In this document: positions 36,540 through 48,587 of the stretch, piece after piece
How positions within the stretch are numbered: position 1 is the first letter of the stretch
Layout of the letters: the number at the start of each line of letters is the position of its first letter
NCBI GenBank assembly: GCA_034440635.1
Contig: JAOTON010000897.1
Location: 3,527,001 to 3,591,000 of the forward strand
DNA length: 64,000 bases
Direction: 5' to 3'
From: Lepas anatifera
Lineage: Eukaryota > Arthropoda > Thecostraca > Lepadidae
The notes under the pieces: generated by a model
Seen by the model: the letters and a program-made list of their open reading frames with translations, nothing else
Database searches by the model: none
What the model was told of the DNA's origin: nothing
Position numbers and translations under genes: made by a program

Positions 36540-37041
36540 AAAATGTATATTGACAATGCTAGGTCAGGCCATTTTACAATTTGACCTAGCATGGTCATAT
36601 TATACATCATTCGATTCGCCGTAATGAGAGGAGTCGAATGAGACCACAAATATGTATCTTACTTAATCCAGTCAGACGCTAGAGCAAAAAAACATCTTCT
36701 GCCATGTAACCTTCTTTGACCTGTCATGACCTCAATATTGTCTTGAGCAAAAAAGTGACTGATATAGTTTCTTCATCATTTCTCGTGGGCTATCAACCAC
36801 CGTTCGAGTTTCATCGCTATCACGCGCATCTGCGCGTGAAACCCGTGGTTGAAAATCCCCACAAGGGGCGAATCCAGGGGACACATGGGGTAATTTCCCC
36901 AAACCCTCGGTTGTCACCCCTTTGACCCTCCGTTTTCTTAAAAAAAAACTTTCACGATTTTGGGCTCTGTTGCCCCTCCCCCCAGACCTTCGGGCTGGAC
37001 CCGGCCGTGCCCCCCGCCCACCCCACTGGGGCGGGTGTTAA
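36540..37041 (-). mobile_element. TTAA element family A, copy 4 (A4), partial and inverted
   Basis: Sequence from 36545 to 36740 (GCTAGGTCAGG, ATTTGACCTAGCATGG, TTTGACCTGTCATGACCTC) is the reverse complement of the left part of A2/A3. Its outer end, GGGGCGGGTGTTAA, is at 37028-37041. The other half is missing. A small hAT-like MITE (about 36862-37013, CAAGGGGCGAATCCAGG to CTGGACCCGGCCGTG) appears to sit within it. Confidence 0.6.
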
Positions 37042-37062
37042 CACAGGACAGTCACCTTTGGC

Positions 37063-37526
37063 CACTGGTGGATCCAGGGGCAAACGGGGCAATTCCCCCC
37101 AACCATCCGTTGCAGGGGCGTTGGGACTATGTTCCAAGTTGGGGCAGCGGGCATTTTCAAGTCATTTCTTTCCAGTCAACACCATAGGGCTAATGGTTAA
37201 GAATCATGCAAGTTGGGGGCAGCTGCCCCCTGCCCCCCTCCCCCCGGTTCCAACGTAACTGATCCGTTGCTACCACTTTGCTCCCCGATTTTCTTAAAAC
37301 CCTATATGCAGGGGCTTTGGAACTATGTTCAAGTTGGGGGGGCAACGGTCATTTTCAGGTTATTTCTTTCCAGTCAACGCCATAGGGTTAATGGTTAAGA
37401 ATCATTCAAGTTGGGGGGGGCAGCTGCCCCCTGCCGCCCAGTCCCAACGTCCTTGCCCATGTGTTTCTCCTGATTTTGGGCCACTTTGACTCCTCCTCCC
37501 CAACCGTCCGCCTGGATCCGTGCCTA
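37063..37526. mobile_element. hAT-like MITE with internal duplication
   Basis: Left end CACTGGTGGATCCAGG, right end CCTGGATCCGTGCCTA. The flanks carry an identical 8-base duplication CCTTTGGC (37055-37062 and 37527-37534). Inside, a module of about 180 bases occurs twice (about 37115-37250 and 37310-37440), sharing TTTCTTTCCAGTCAAC and AGTTGGGGG words. Non-coding. Confidence 0.75.
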
Positions 37527-38150
37527 CCTTTGGCCAAGGCGATAAAACCTTTGGCCTTGTGGGTAGTAACCACTTCGAAGCAGCGTGTTCTTTCAGCCAA
37601 GAAAACGCCAAACTGAATACTGTTTTTGGCAGTGAGGCTAATTTTGAGTCCCTTTAGCCAAATTAAACCCGGCATCTTCACCGTTTTTCATAAAGTGGGC
37701 AAGTGAGCAAGTGACAAGACACTTTAGAGGCGGGCAAAGGTGCTTTGCACAGAACGCCTTATAAAAAGCCCTTAACCAACTAACTAAGTGGCAAGACGCG
37801 CACGTTGATAGTAAGGTACCTTTCATTCGTAGCTACCTCGTTACCCTCGTTACCCACTGCGGGATAGACCCTGGTGAAGTGAAGCATCACATGAATGCAT
37901 TGAAAGCTCCCTAGAACACAATTGATATGTGGAATATCTCTGGGTTTGGAGAAGAGTAGCAGCAAAAGGTCAAATCATGGGATTAGGAGAATATATTTTC
38001 CATTTCATCTAGTGTAAATTTTGGAGTAAACAGAGTTTGGGTCCCCAAAACACCCAAACATGGCAAAATTGTCAACCTCTGGCCGATGAAATGTGGTAGA
38101 AAGCTGTGCAAAATCATTGGGTTGTAAAAATACTTAACCATAGCTTTAAA
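37527..38150. other. Unassigned intergenic DNA
   Basis: No coding or RNA signal recognised. Confidence 0.4.
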
Positions 38151-38154
38151 TCAT

Positions 38155-38550
38155 GATAATTTTTGGACAGCCAATGGCTTCTACGAGACATTAAATTCAA
38201 GGTTTGAGGCAGCGTGTTGCACATTTTCCCTTCGCAGGATAATGTGACATGCAGACTCAGACTCTGAAGGTAAACTGCCCAAAATTGGGATGATATTGCT
38301 TGAATGGATTTTATATGACCTTTTAAGTGTATGGCTTCACAATTAAACTCAAAGATGGCATGGTTGTTTTGACCTGTAAATTGGTCTTTTGGAAGACATT
38401 GAATTTAAAGTGAGGTTTGAGACAGTGTGTTGTACATTTTGCCTTAACAGGTTAATGTGATATTCACTCTCAAAGGCTGAAGGAAATCTGGACAAAATTG
38501 AGATTTCATTGCTTGAATTAATTTCATTTGACATTTCATGTGTAGGATTT
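38155..38550. repeat. Diverged tandem duplication of about 220 bp
   Basis: 38155-38330 and 38375-38550 share ordered words (GACATTAAATTCAA / GACATTGAATTTAAA; GTGTTGCACATTTT / GTGTTGTACATTTT; ATTGCTTGAAT in both). Two copies, clearly diverged, non-coding. Confidence 0.7.
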
Positions 38551-38787
38551 CAAAAGAAGTGTAGGATTGTGCAGGTGTCAGTAATATCTTATAGAACCTG
38601 CTCCCATCCATCACCCCAGCCCTAGTGTTTTTGAAAGAACTGATCTGACTAAAAGGTTTGCTGTTCCTTACTATAGAAACGTAGCAGCAGCGGGGCCGAC
38701 AAGAAAAATTGGTTTTCTTGAAGGTGAAGATCCTTGAAGGAAACTAATTTTGAAGGATTAGATTGAATTGTGAAGGATTGATGGGGC

Positions 38788-39063
38788 CATAGGCGGATCC
38801 AGGGGGCAAGGGGGGCAAGGGGGGCACGTGTCCCCCGATTGACCCTCGGCGCCCCCCTGAAAGGTCGATGGCGCCCCCTGAAATGTCGCTTCCCACCCCC
38901 CCCAGGATGCGAAAGTTGGCGCCCACCGATAGGATTTGGCGCCCACCTGATAGCTTTTGCCGGTCATAAGTGGCGCCCCCTGGTCCGGATGGCGCCCCCC
39001 CGGTCCGGATGGCGCCCCCCAGGGGAAGGTGCCCCCCGATCGGCAATCCTGGATCCGCCTATG
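38788..39063. mobile_element. hAT-like MITE
   Basis: Starts CATAGGCGGATCCAGG and ends CCTGGATCCGCCTATG, a perfect 16-base inverted repeat. Flanking 8-mers GATGGGGC and GGTGGGGC match at seven of eight, as expected for a hAT target duplication. The interior is a GGCGCCCCC-rich non-coding sequence. Confidence 0.85.
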
Positions 39064-40960
39064 GGTGGGGCTATATTCAGTTGTATAATTTGTTATTTGG
39101 CATGTGCACCATTTTACCATTGCAAAGCCATTTGCTTATTATTTAAGTAGTTAGATAGTAAACTAAGCATATTATGTGGGTTCATGAACCTTATTTCCAC
39201 TTAAGTTGACAGCATCAAGCATTGACTTACGCTATTGTGTTGCAATTGCCACCAGTTGACTTAAGGGATAACCTGCGGGTATAATTGTTGGCTGATAGCA
39301 GCCTGGTAAACGTGGAGAAATCATAATAGTTTGTGTATGTCCGAGTGATTTTTTCAGTCAAAGTCACATGATTATGGGATATTTGTGTTTTACTCTAAAG
39401 AAGTGATTGTATAAGCTTTAAACGACCATGCTCAAGCAGATATTTGTATTTCATTATTTCCTAGTGTCTCAATGGATTAAATCATGCTGGTTCAACAGAA
39501 ATATAAAATTCTGGACCTAATCCTGCTAAAAGATGTGTCTTGGTGGAGAGCATTTGGTATTTTTCTGGAAGGCATTGCCTGACAAACAAGGATTCAGCAC
39601 TATCAGAACTACTTTAAGATTGGTAATTAACCCCCAATTTCCATTGAGAATATGTTTTGGCTTGCGGAACTATTCCAAATTTTTCAGGATTCAAAAGCTT
39701 TCCAATTTCATATGTACATGTGCAATGCTTGAGTGGAATGATTTGAACCAGAATATTAGCTGTGAACTGCCAGTTATCATGTGTCTGTTTTCCTACATTT
39801 TATTTGCTTAAAATGTGAAGTATTGCAGGGATTTGTAGCCGCCTACACTGGCAGATCCAGGGGGCCATTGCCTCCCCCAGCCCTCCATGCTCCAAAGTTC
39901 CCCTTTGCCCCTCGATTTAAAAAAAAAACATATGTTTTACCCAATGTTGAGTTCCGTTGCCCCCCCACAAGCTTTCAATATTAAAAAATCTAAAAATTAA
40001 AATTTTCTTTAGTATAAAACTGCATTCAGTCTTTCCCTGAATTGCCTTAAGAAAGCTGATCATTTTTGAAATGCATGTAGGTACCTACTGACCCTGGTAA
40101 GGCTGGAAATCTCTTCTCGATTCAGGGGGTCCTGGGTGGGTTAACACCAGCACAGCAATACAGGCCCTATACAAACACCATGGGAGACCCAAAATGCAGG
40201 GGTCCTGACCCCCAAACCCCTGAGATCTCTACCCATGGACCCTGGGGGGGGGCAGACACTAATTCGGACTTCGGGTGGGGATCCAGGATCTGTTGGGCCT
40301 CCTGGAACCAACAGTAGGTTTAGTCATATGTGTAGCTACAGCAAAAATTAACATACAAGAGGTGGTTAAATATTTCAAAAGTTGCATTTTCCAATAAGAC
40401 TGAAGTGGCGCACTATTCAAACCTCGAAGAAAGCACTTGACCCGTAATCTTGGAAGATACATTCCTTCTGCTATTATGTTTATAGATTAAATAAAATATG
40501 AAATGGGAAAGATTAGGCTGAAAGCCTAATCAAAAACACCCAAAACTCCGGACCGGTTCAAGCAAAATACCTTCGGCTCAAATCAAAACAAGCGGATGTC
40601 AATAGTGATGGAAAGCATTGTTTACATCCGCGGGCAACTGGTTTACTCAATATTAATAAATATTACTGAATACATTTATGGTCACGGAAACTAATCTTAA
40701 AAGAGAAAAGTTAAATATAAAAAGGCCAGTATGTATGAATTCTATATTTAAAAGGAAAAATTAACTATGCCATATGAGGAAGCTAGCAAGGTAAATACCC
40801 ATCTCTATTTCTACCCGATGATTCACACACGTATGACACGATGTCCGATAACACACTTTTTACACACTGAGCAAGAAAAACCTCTTCAACCATGAAAATG
40901 TGGGGCCACCTTGAGATAGAGTCGCGTGACCCCTGAGGTGTCAAGCAAGGCTTCTGATTG
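39064..40960. other. Unassigned DNA with a possible MITE end
   Basis: A left-end-like CACTGGCAGATCCAGGGGG occurs at about 39846, without a convincing partner. The rest is AT-rich and I recognise no gene. Confidence 0.4.
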
Positions 40961-41062
40961 GTTTAAAAACCGAGGACCGGGCTCCGGTCCTCGCTAGTGA
41001 CCGGTGGTCCCCATAAGTCCGTTGTGTAAACTAACGATGTCCCCATAAGTCACGGAAAACAA

Positions 41063-41199
<137 letters not shown>

Positions 41200-41256
41200 A
41201 TATGGTAGCACGTCATGCTGAGATAAACAATCAACTTTACTGACTGGCTGTGCCAT

Positions 41257-41324
41257 TAAAGAATACCGATATAAATGGTGTGTTTTAGCTCTAAAACACA
41301 CACCATTCATGTCGGAATTCTTTA
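41257..41324. repeat. Imperfect hairpin, 32-34 base arms
   Basis: TAAAGAATACCGATATAAAT at the left arm pairs with a right arm ending GTCGGAATTCTTTA. The arms differ by a 2-base indel and a few substitutions and are separated by only 2 bases. Close to the CA tract. Confidence 0.8.
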
Positions 41325-42787
41325 TTACTCGGTATCTGGCATTCAATCTTCTTTTAGATCTAAATTAATACTAGGACCTAAAGTGACGCTTAAAATTGTT
41401 ATTTTCTTCATATATCAAAATATATTTCACAATCGAAACTAGTCATTGAAGAAAGTTTTACGTTTTAATAATCGGAAGTTCGAAAACCACGCTTAGCACG
41501 CAGGTTTTTTACGAGGTCCAAACTGGGAAAAGTTGTCCACGCAGGGTGCGCAGTCGCCAGATTACTTTACTTACGTCTCCCTTACCGCCGGCACTTCCTC
41601 CTCCAGAACAGGACCATCGGTTTTGGAGTGGGAGACGGTACCTCATCCCTCTCACTGGAAAGCTGAAACATCGTTAGGTGACACCGGCAGTTTGCGCTTT
41701 GCTTTCCTTCTCCAGCTGGATGTATATGCGCGCGTGCACGTCCGCACTGAAAAAAACAACACCTCAAGCGTAGAATTTCAATTTGTCTGCTCCTAAAATT
41801 ACCCCATTATCAAGAATTTGTTTAGAATTCTTGGTAAATATATTCCGACATCCAGCTTAATATTAGAAGAAAAGGTGTAATATTACACGCATGTGGTAAA
41901 TTAATCACTATTTCATTTTAGCACAGTGCAGTTCCATTCTTACTGAAAATGCAAAGGTGTAAATGTATCACCTCAGAGTATTTCCATGGAACTCACAAAC
42001 TGCCCCAAGAATAGTTTCACTCTCCTGTGGTGAAACAATCCTGCCAATAGATTAAAACAAGTTCTTGAATGATTAAACTACCCTAGATGAAGGTATCTAT
42101 TCTTCTGATTTTTGTTTGGGTGTGTTTCTATGATGGAGGAAGGTATGTTTTTACTACAGTTTACACGTGGGTGGAATCGCGCCATTTCCTTTCTGCTTCA
42201 ATTCTGAGCTTGAACTACCCACCGCAGTTCCGCATTCAGAGGATTGATCACGACTCGTACATGTAGGAGAGAGTGATGAGAACTGGGATGCAGGAGAAGT
42301 GGGACACGCCCATTATTGAATCCACGAGTGAGCCAAAAATATAATTTTCAGCTGATTTCCGCACTATACGTCCCGCTGCACATCACTAGGGCGTCAACTT
42401 CCTTTTCCGGTGGGTGCTGGAAGCGAGAGGTGAGTGCTCCTTAAAAGTTAATTTTTGCGTTTTCTTGAGTGGATGTTCTGTTAAATATGCAACCGAAAAG
42501 TTCTTTATTTTGGTGCAATAAAGTTGGTGTCCCATTCTCCATCGATCTGTCCCAGCTTCGAACAACGAAAGGGGTTTTAATTTTGCTGATATCGCAATTC
42601 TGAAAATGGCGGGTTGGGGAGAACTGGGACAAGTTGTCCCGCTTCTCCCCTTGCGGTCCAGCCTATCCTTGTACTGTACTTGGATTGATTGTACCTACAT
42701 ATTTGTACTTTGATGAAAATATGATTGTATCGTATTTTTAGCTAGAGAGATCATGGTCATCAACTTGATTTTTTCTTCTCCCGTGGT
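41325..42787. other. Unassigned intergenic DNA
   Basis: No domain-bearing frame, RNA gene or repeat family recognised. Confidence 0.4.
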
Positions 42788-43236
42788 CAGGGGTGCAGCC
42801 AGGGGGGGCACAGGGGGCACGTACCCCCCATCGGTGCCGGGGTGCCCTTTTGATTGTCAGGTGGTGTTCCCTATTTGGGCCGTGCCGCTCGAATTTTAGT
42901 GCCCTACGCCGTTGAGCCTAGATGGAACTAGACTGCATTTAGCGATTTAAACTATTGTTTGACAATTAAGTGCCTTTTTGGTCAGTTAGGGCATTCTGTC
43001 GCCTTTCCAAGCACCCGGGAGGAGTAAAGGCACATAATCTGTTCCCAGAAAATGCCTCATCGTCGCCAATAATCGTACGGGCGGAGCTAATCTGGTGCCC
43101 CTTGAGCTCATCTGGAGCCCCTGAGCGCTGGTGTTGGCCCCTGGAGCTGATCATATGCCCCCTGAGCTGATCTGATGCCCTCGTAGTTAATTTGGTGCCC
43201 CCCTGAGACAATAATTGTGCCTTCTGAACCTATATA

Positions 43237-43240
<4 letters not shown>

Positions 43241-43289
<49 letters not shown>
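43241..43289. repeat. TA microsatellite at a LINE 5' junction
   Basis: A (TA)n tract of about 49 bases exactly between the repeat unit and the LINE body. It is absent from the uninterrupted repeat copies at 46440 and 47005, so it arose with or after the insertion. Confidence 0.95.
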
Positions 43290-43291
<2 letters not shown>

Positions 43292-45582
43292 AACCAACAC
43301 GTGAGACAAACTTTCTGGATCTGGTCCTTTGTACAGATCACTGCGTGGACGCTATTGTCCGGGACGGCTGTTTTCCATCCGACCACAAGGAAGTGACTTG
43401 CGAAATTGCATCTATAAGCCATGCGAGTCCACTGGTGACTAGACGCTCCGCCATGAACTATAAGCGGGCTGATTTGGACGGCATGCGTACATCGCTGAGG
43501 CTGATTCCCTGGTCTCTTCTTGATGATTTGCCAGTTGATGATGCTACTAGGATATTCTACGACATAATAAACGCTACCATCAGCGACCACATTCCACTTG
43601 TTCAGCTGAAAAGACGTCATCCACCGTGGTTCGATCAGGATCTGCGCTCTGCTTTGGTGGAAAAGGAAGCTGCCCATCGTAGAATGAAATGGAACAGGTC
43701 CCCCGAAACTGAAGCCTGTTTTCAAGAGAAACGGAGATGCTTCAAGCAGATATCTAGCAGCAAATTTTATGAGTATCTTTCGGGGCTAGTCGATGACCTC
43801 AAAACAAACCCCAAGCGGTTTTGGACATTTTTAAAGTGTCAAAAGAGAAGGAACAATGCCATTTCTTACCTCTTAGACGGTGACAGAAAGGTGACAGAAG
43901 ATGCGGAGAAGGCGGAGCTTCTAAACCAAGCCTTTGCCGCTAAATTCACCGACCCTGCTGTGGGTGAATTTCCACCCGCGCCAGATTACCCACTGGATCT
44001 CTTAAGTAAATTCGAAGTGTCCGAAGATATCGTGAGATCCGTATTAATCAGTGTCAATAGCCATAAGGCCTGCGGCCCAGACAATATCAGTGCACGCGTG
44101 ATTCATGAGTGTTCAGAGGAGCTGACCGTGCCTGTGACAAAATTATGCAAAATGTCTGTTAGCCAGGGGATTTTTCCGAGCGTTTGGAAACGCGCCAATA
44201 TAGTGCCTATCTTTAAAAAAGGCGCCAAGACTCTCCCACTTAACTATCGTTCTGTGTCCTTGTTACCACTGTTGAGCAAAGTGCTTGAGCGTGTTGTATA
44301 TGTTTCTCTTTTTGCTCACGTTTGTCCAGTTTTAGCCGAGCAACAGCATGGATTCATCCCAGGTCGCTCGTGCGTATCTAATTTGGCGACGATGTTAGAA
44401 AAAGCCTGGGGCAATATAGCAGCTGGATCCCAGACGGATGTGATCTACACCGATTACAGTTCAGCTTTTCAAAGCGTGAACCACGCTCTTCTCATACACA
44501 AACTCAAAAACTCTTACCATATTTCTGGTAAGGCGTTAGATTGGTGTAGGTCATATCTGTCTGGGAGGAAACAGCGAGTTGTTTTAAACGGTCAGTGCTC
44601 GTCCTGGATACCTACACCGTCGGGCACACCGGAAGGCGGACTTCTGTCCCCTCTATTGTTCGCCTGCTTCATAAATGATCTACCGATGACGTTGTGCACA
44701 GATAATTTGATGTTTGCAGACGATGTTAAAATTTATCACAAAGTAGACGATCGAAATGATGCAAGACTTGTTCAGAACAATCTTGATTGCCTATATCAAT
44801 GGTCTGAGCTGTGGGGATTAAAGCTAAACCCATCAAAATGTAAAGTCCTATCTCTGACGCTACGTCGTTCTCCCGTTCATGCTCTTTATACTATAGGTGG
44901 CACAGCCATCGAAAGAGTCACTGTAATGCGAGGTCTGGGGGTTCTTATCGATGAAAAATTAACGTTCGGAGCACATATAGACAACATTGTTTCAAAAGCA
45001 AATAGGGCATTAGGATTGATGATGAGATCTTTTCAAACGGGTAAAAGAGGTAGGCCGATACATCAGTGCAATAGCAGAGCTATGTTGTCTACATATTACG
45101 CGAATGTACGGTCTGTGCTGGAATATTGTTGCGTGATTTGGGGAGGAGCAGCTGACAGTCACTTGCAAAGGCTGGAAAGAACCCAGCATAAATTTTTAAT
45201 TTGGCTCTGTGGACGTTGCAATATTCAAAACATAGCATTTGACTATGATAGTCTCACTTTGCATTTTGGTGTCGCATCTCTTGAGGCCAGACGAAAACAG
45301 TATGATCTTATGTTCATCAGAGGTATCCACAAAAATTTAGTAGATTCATCATTTCTTCTGAATAAGTTTCCACTTGCTGTTCCTCCCCGAATGCTGCGCC
45401 GTATGGTTTTATTTCACGTGCCCTACGCGAGAGTCAACACGGTGAAAAGGGGTTTGTTTACCAGGATTCCCAAACTGTGCAATAGGTTCCTGGATACATG
45501 TCGGGAGGCAGATATTTGGCAGCTTGGGAAAGCAGAGTACAAAAAGCAGGTGCTTCGCTTTGTGCTGGGTGTGAGGGATTAG
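43290..45582 (+). CDS. LINE ORF2, 5'-truncated but uninterrupted (endonuclease end + reverse transcriptase)
   Basis: The open frame starts upstream in the TA tract, which only adds a Tyr-Ile run; real sequence begins near QPTRETNFLDLVL. It holds the end of an APE-type endonuclease (PSDHKEV) and a linker. The reverse transcriptase follows with HKACGPDNIS, ANIVPIFKKG, NYRSVSLLPLLSKVLERV, QHGFIPGRSC, YTDYSSAFQSVNH, GTPEGGLLSPLLF and catalytic FADDVKIY, then the C-terminal region. It resembles the Jockey/CR1 superfamily. There are no stops or frameshifts over 760 codons, so the insertion is young. It lacks ORF1, a promoter and most of the endonuclease, so it cannot move on its own. The 3' UTR runs to about 45925 and ends in three AATAAAC repeats. 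Confidence 0.93.
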
Positions 45583-45925
45583 GTTTTGTGTGTATAGGTT
45601 TTACATCTATATTTTAAGTAGGTCTTAAGACTCTTTTACGTGTTTAGGTTTTTATACCATTCATTTTTTATATTTTACGTCTGTCTTAGGCTATTTTTAT
45701 TTTCAAATGAATTTATAAATGTATTTATCTATATTTTTATGGGTAGCAGTGCATTTTTTACCTTTTGGAACCATTTCAAGCTCACTTGTTCCATCAACTT
45801 TTAACAATCGTCTCGCGGCGTTGATCCTTCATTGTATATATTTTTATCAGATTGACTTCATCTGTAAATGGGCACCACGTCCGTTGATGATTCGCATGCA
45901 ATAAACAATAAACAATAAACAATGC
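45583..45925 (+). other. LINE 3' UTR and AATAAAC tail
   Basis: AT-rich 3' region ending in AATAAACAATAAACAATAAA. The repeat unit resumes directly with GCTGAGTTAGTCTGATGCC. Confidence 0.85.
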
Positions 45926-46839
45926 TGAGTTAGTCTGATGCCTCCGAGCTTGCCTGGTGTCCTATTAGCTATTTTAGTGTCCCTTGGGCTGATCCGGGCC
46001 CCCTGAACTTATTTAATGCCTCCCGGAGTTTACTGTCCAGGGGTGCAGCCAGGGGGCACAGGGGGCATGTGCCCCCATCGGTGCCGGGTGCTTTTTTGAT
46101 TGCCAGGTGGTGTACCCCGTTTGGGCCATGCCGCTCGAAATTTAGTGCCCTAGGCCGTTGAACCTAGATGGAACTAGAGTACATTTAGCGATTTAAACTA
46201 TTGTTTGACAATTAAGTGCCTCTTTTGGTCAGCTAGGGAATTCTGTCGCCTTTCCAAGCACCCGGGAAGAGTATGGGCACATAATCCGTTTCCAGATAAT
46301 GCCTCATCGTCGCCAATAATCGTACGAGCGGAGCTCATCTGGTGCCCCCTGGAGCTTATAATGTGCCCTCTGAGCTGATCTGGTGCCCTTGTAGTCAATC
46401 TGGTGCCCCCCTGAGAAAATAATTGAGCCTTCTGAACCTATATAATACTCTTTGAGTTAGTCTGATGCCTCCGAGCTTGCCTGGTGCCCTATTAGCTGTT
46501 TTAGTGCCCCTTGAGCTGATTGGGGCCCCCTGAGCTTATTTAATGCCTCCCGGAGTTTATCTACTGTCCAGGGGTGCAGCCAGGGGGCACAGGGGGTACG
46601 TGCCCCCATCACTGCCGGGGTGCCCTTTTGATGTCCAGGTGGTGTACCCAATTTGGGCCGTTCCGCTCGAAATTTAGTGCCCTACGCCGTTGAAACGAAA
46701 TGTAACTGGACCGCATGTAACGATTTGTTGGACAATTTAATACCTTTTTCGGTCAGCTATGGCATTCTGTCGCCTTTTTTAAGCACCCGGGAAGAGTATG
46801 GGCACCTGGTAGGTGTCCACCTAATGCCTCATCGTCGCC

Positions 46840-48587
46840 AATAATTGTACGGGTGAAGCTAATCTGGTTCCCCTTGAGCTCATCTCGTGGCCTCTCAGCT
46901 GGTCTTGGCCCCTTGAGCTGATTACTTGCCCTCTAAGCTGATCTGGTGCCCCTGAGTAAATCGAGTGCCTCACTGAGCAAATAATTGTGCCTCCTGAACC
47001 TATATAATGCCCTCTGAGTTAGTCTAATGCCTCCGAGCTTGCTTGATGCCCTAATAGCTAATATAGTGCCCCTGGAGCTGATTCGTACCCCCGAGCTGAT
47101 CTCATGCCTCCCCAAGTTGATCTACTGTATCCTAAGTCAATATGGTGCCTCTTCAGCTGACTAGGTGCTCCCTCAGCTGATTATTAATGTCTCCTTAGAT
47201 GGTCTGGTGCCCTCTGAGCTGGTTTGGTGGGCCCTGAGCCCATCTTGTGTTCCCTGAGCTGTTATGTTGCTCCCTGAGCTGATTTAGGCCCCTGCCATAG
47301 CCTGGGGGCTGGGGGCTGATCTGGGCCCCCGAGCGGATCGATCTGATGCCACCTGAGCTGCACTAATGCCCCTGATTCGATCTGGTGCCTCCTGAGTCCA
47401 TCTGATGCCCTCTGAGCTAGTCTGGTGCCCCCTGAGCTAATCTGGTGCCTTTTCAGCTGACCTGGGCCTCCTTACGTGATTTCATGAGCAGCTCTAAAGT
47501 CCTGAGCTGAGCTGGGCCCAGAGAGGCTGATGAGGGCCCCTGAGATGTTATGGGGCTCCTGAGCTGATTAAGTGCCTCTTGACTTGATCTGGTATTCCCG
47601 AGCTGGCCGGGGACCACTGATCTGATTCTTTGTACCCGAAGCTGATCTGGTGCCCTATGGGCATCTGGTGTCCCCTGATGAACAGCTCTGGGGCTTTTGA
47701 ACTGATTGGGCCCCGAGCTGGTGAGGGATCCCTGAGCTGATTTAGTGCCCCTGACTTGAACTTGCCCCCTGAGCTGATCGATCTGGTGCACCTTGAGCAG
47801 ATCTACTGCCCCCTGAACTTAACTAATACCCCCTGAGTCGATCTGGTGCCTCCTGAGTCATCATTGTGTCTCCTGAGCCCATCTGATTCCCTTTGAGCTA
47901 GTCTGGTGTTCCATGGCTAATGCGGTGCCCTGTAAGCTGACCCGGGCCTCCTGGGTTGATTACGTGATTTCCTGAGCAGATCCCAGGCCCTGAGCTGAGC
48001 TGGGCCCACAGGGGCTGGTGAGGGCCCCTGAGATGGTATGGGGTTCCTGAGCTGATTAAGCGCCTCCTGACTTGATCTGGTATTCCCGAGCTGATCTGGG
48101 GCCCGAGCTGGTCGGGGACCACTGATCTGATTGTTTGTCCCCGAAGCTGATCTGGTGCCCTATGGGGCGATCTGGTGTCCCCTGAGCAGCTCTGGGGCTC
48201 CTGAACTGATTGGGCCCCTAGCTGGTTAGGGATCACTGAGCTGATTTTGTGCCCCTGACTTGATCTTGCCCCCTGATCTGACTTGAGGCCCCTGAACTGA
48301 TCTGGGGCCCCAAGAGCTTATCTGGGGCCCAAGAGTGGATCTGGGTTCTGAGGGTACCCTGAGTTGGTCTGGGCACTGAGCTTGTGAGAGCCCCTTAAGT
48401 TGGCTTGAGGCCCCCTGAGGTGATCTGGCGCCTTAAACTGTTCTGGGGCTTCTTGAACTGGTTTAAAGCCCTATGAGCCTATCTGTGGCCCATTGAGCTA
48501 GTCTGATGACCTCATCTATGGGGCCAATGAGCTAGTCTAGTCCCTGGGATAGATGGGGAATAAGAACACGATGGAAACTAATCGGAA
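46840..48587. repeat. Degenerate minisatellite, unit about 20-25 bp
   Basis: Built from words like TGAGCTGATCTGGTGCCCC with much drift. Larger blocks (for example 47390-47800 and 47820-48240) are recognisable copies of each other, giving a higher-order period of roughly 430-450 bases. Open frames inside are artefacts. Confidence 0.85.

Noticed and set aside
47453..48236. Two 112-codon minus-strand frames rich in Q, R and P
   Set aside because: They follow the minisatellite words and resemble each other only because the DNA repeats.
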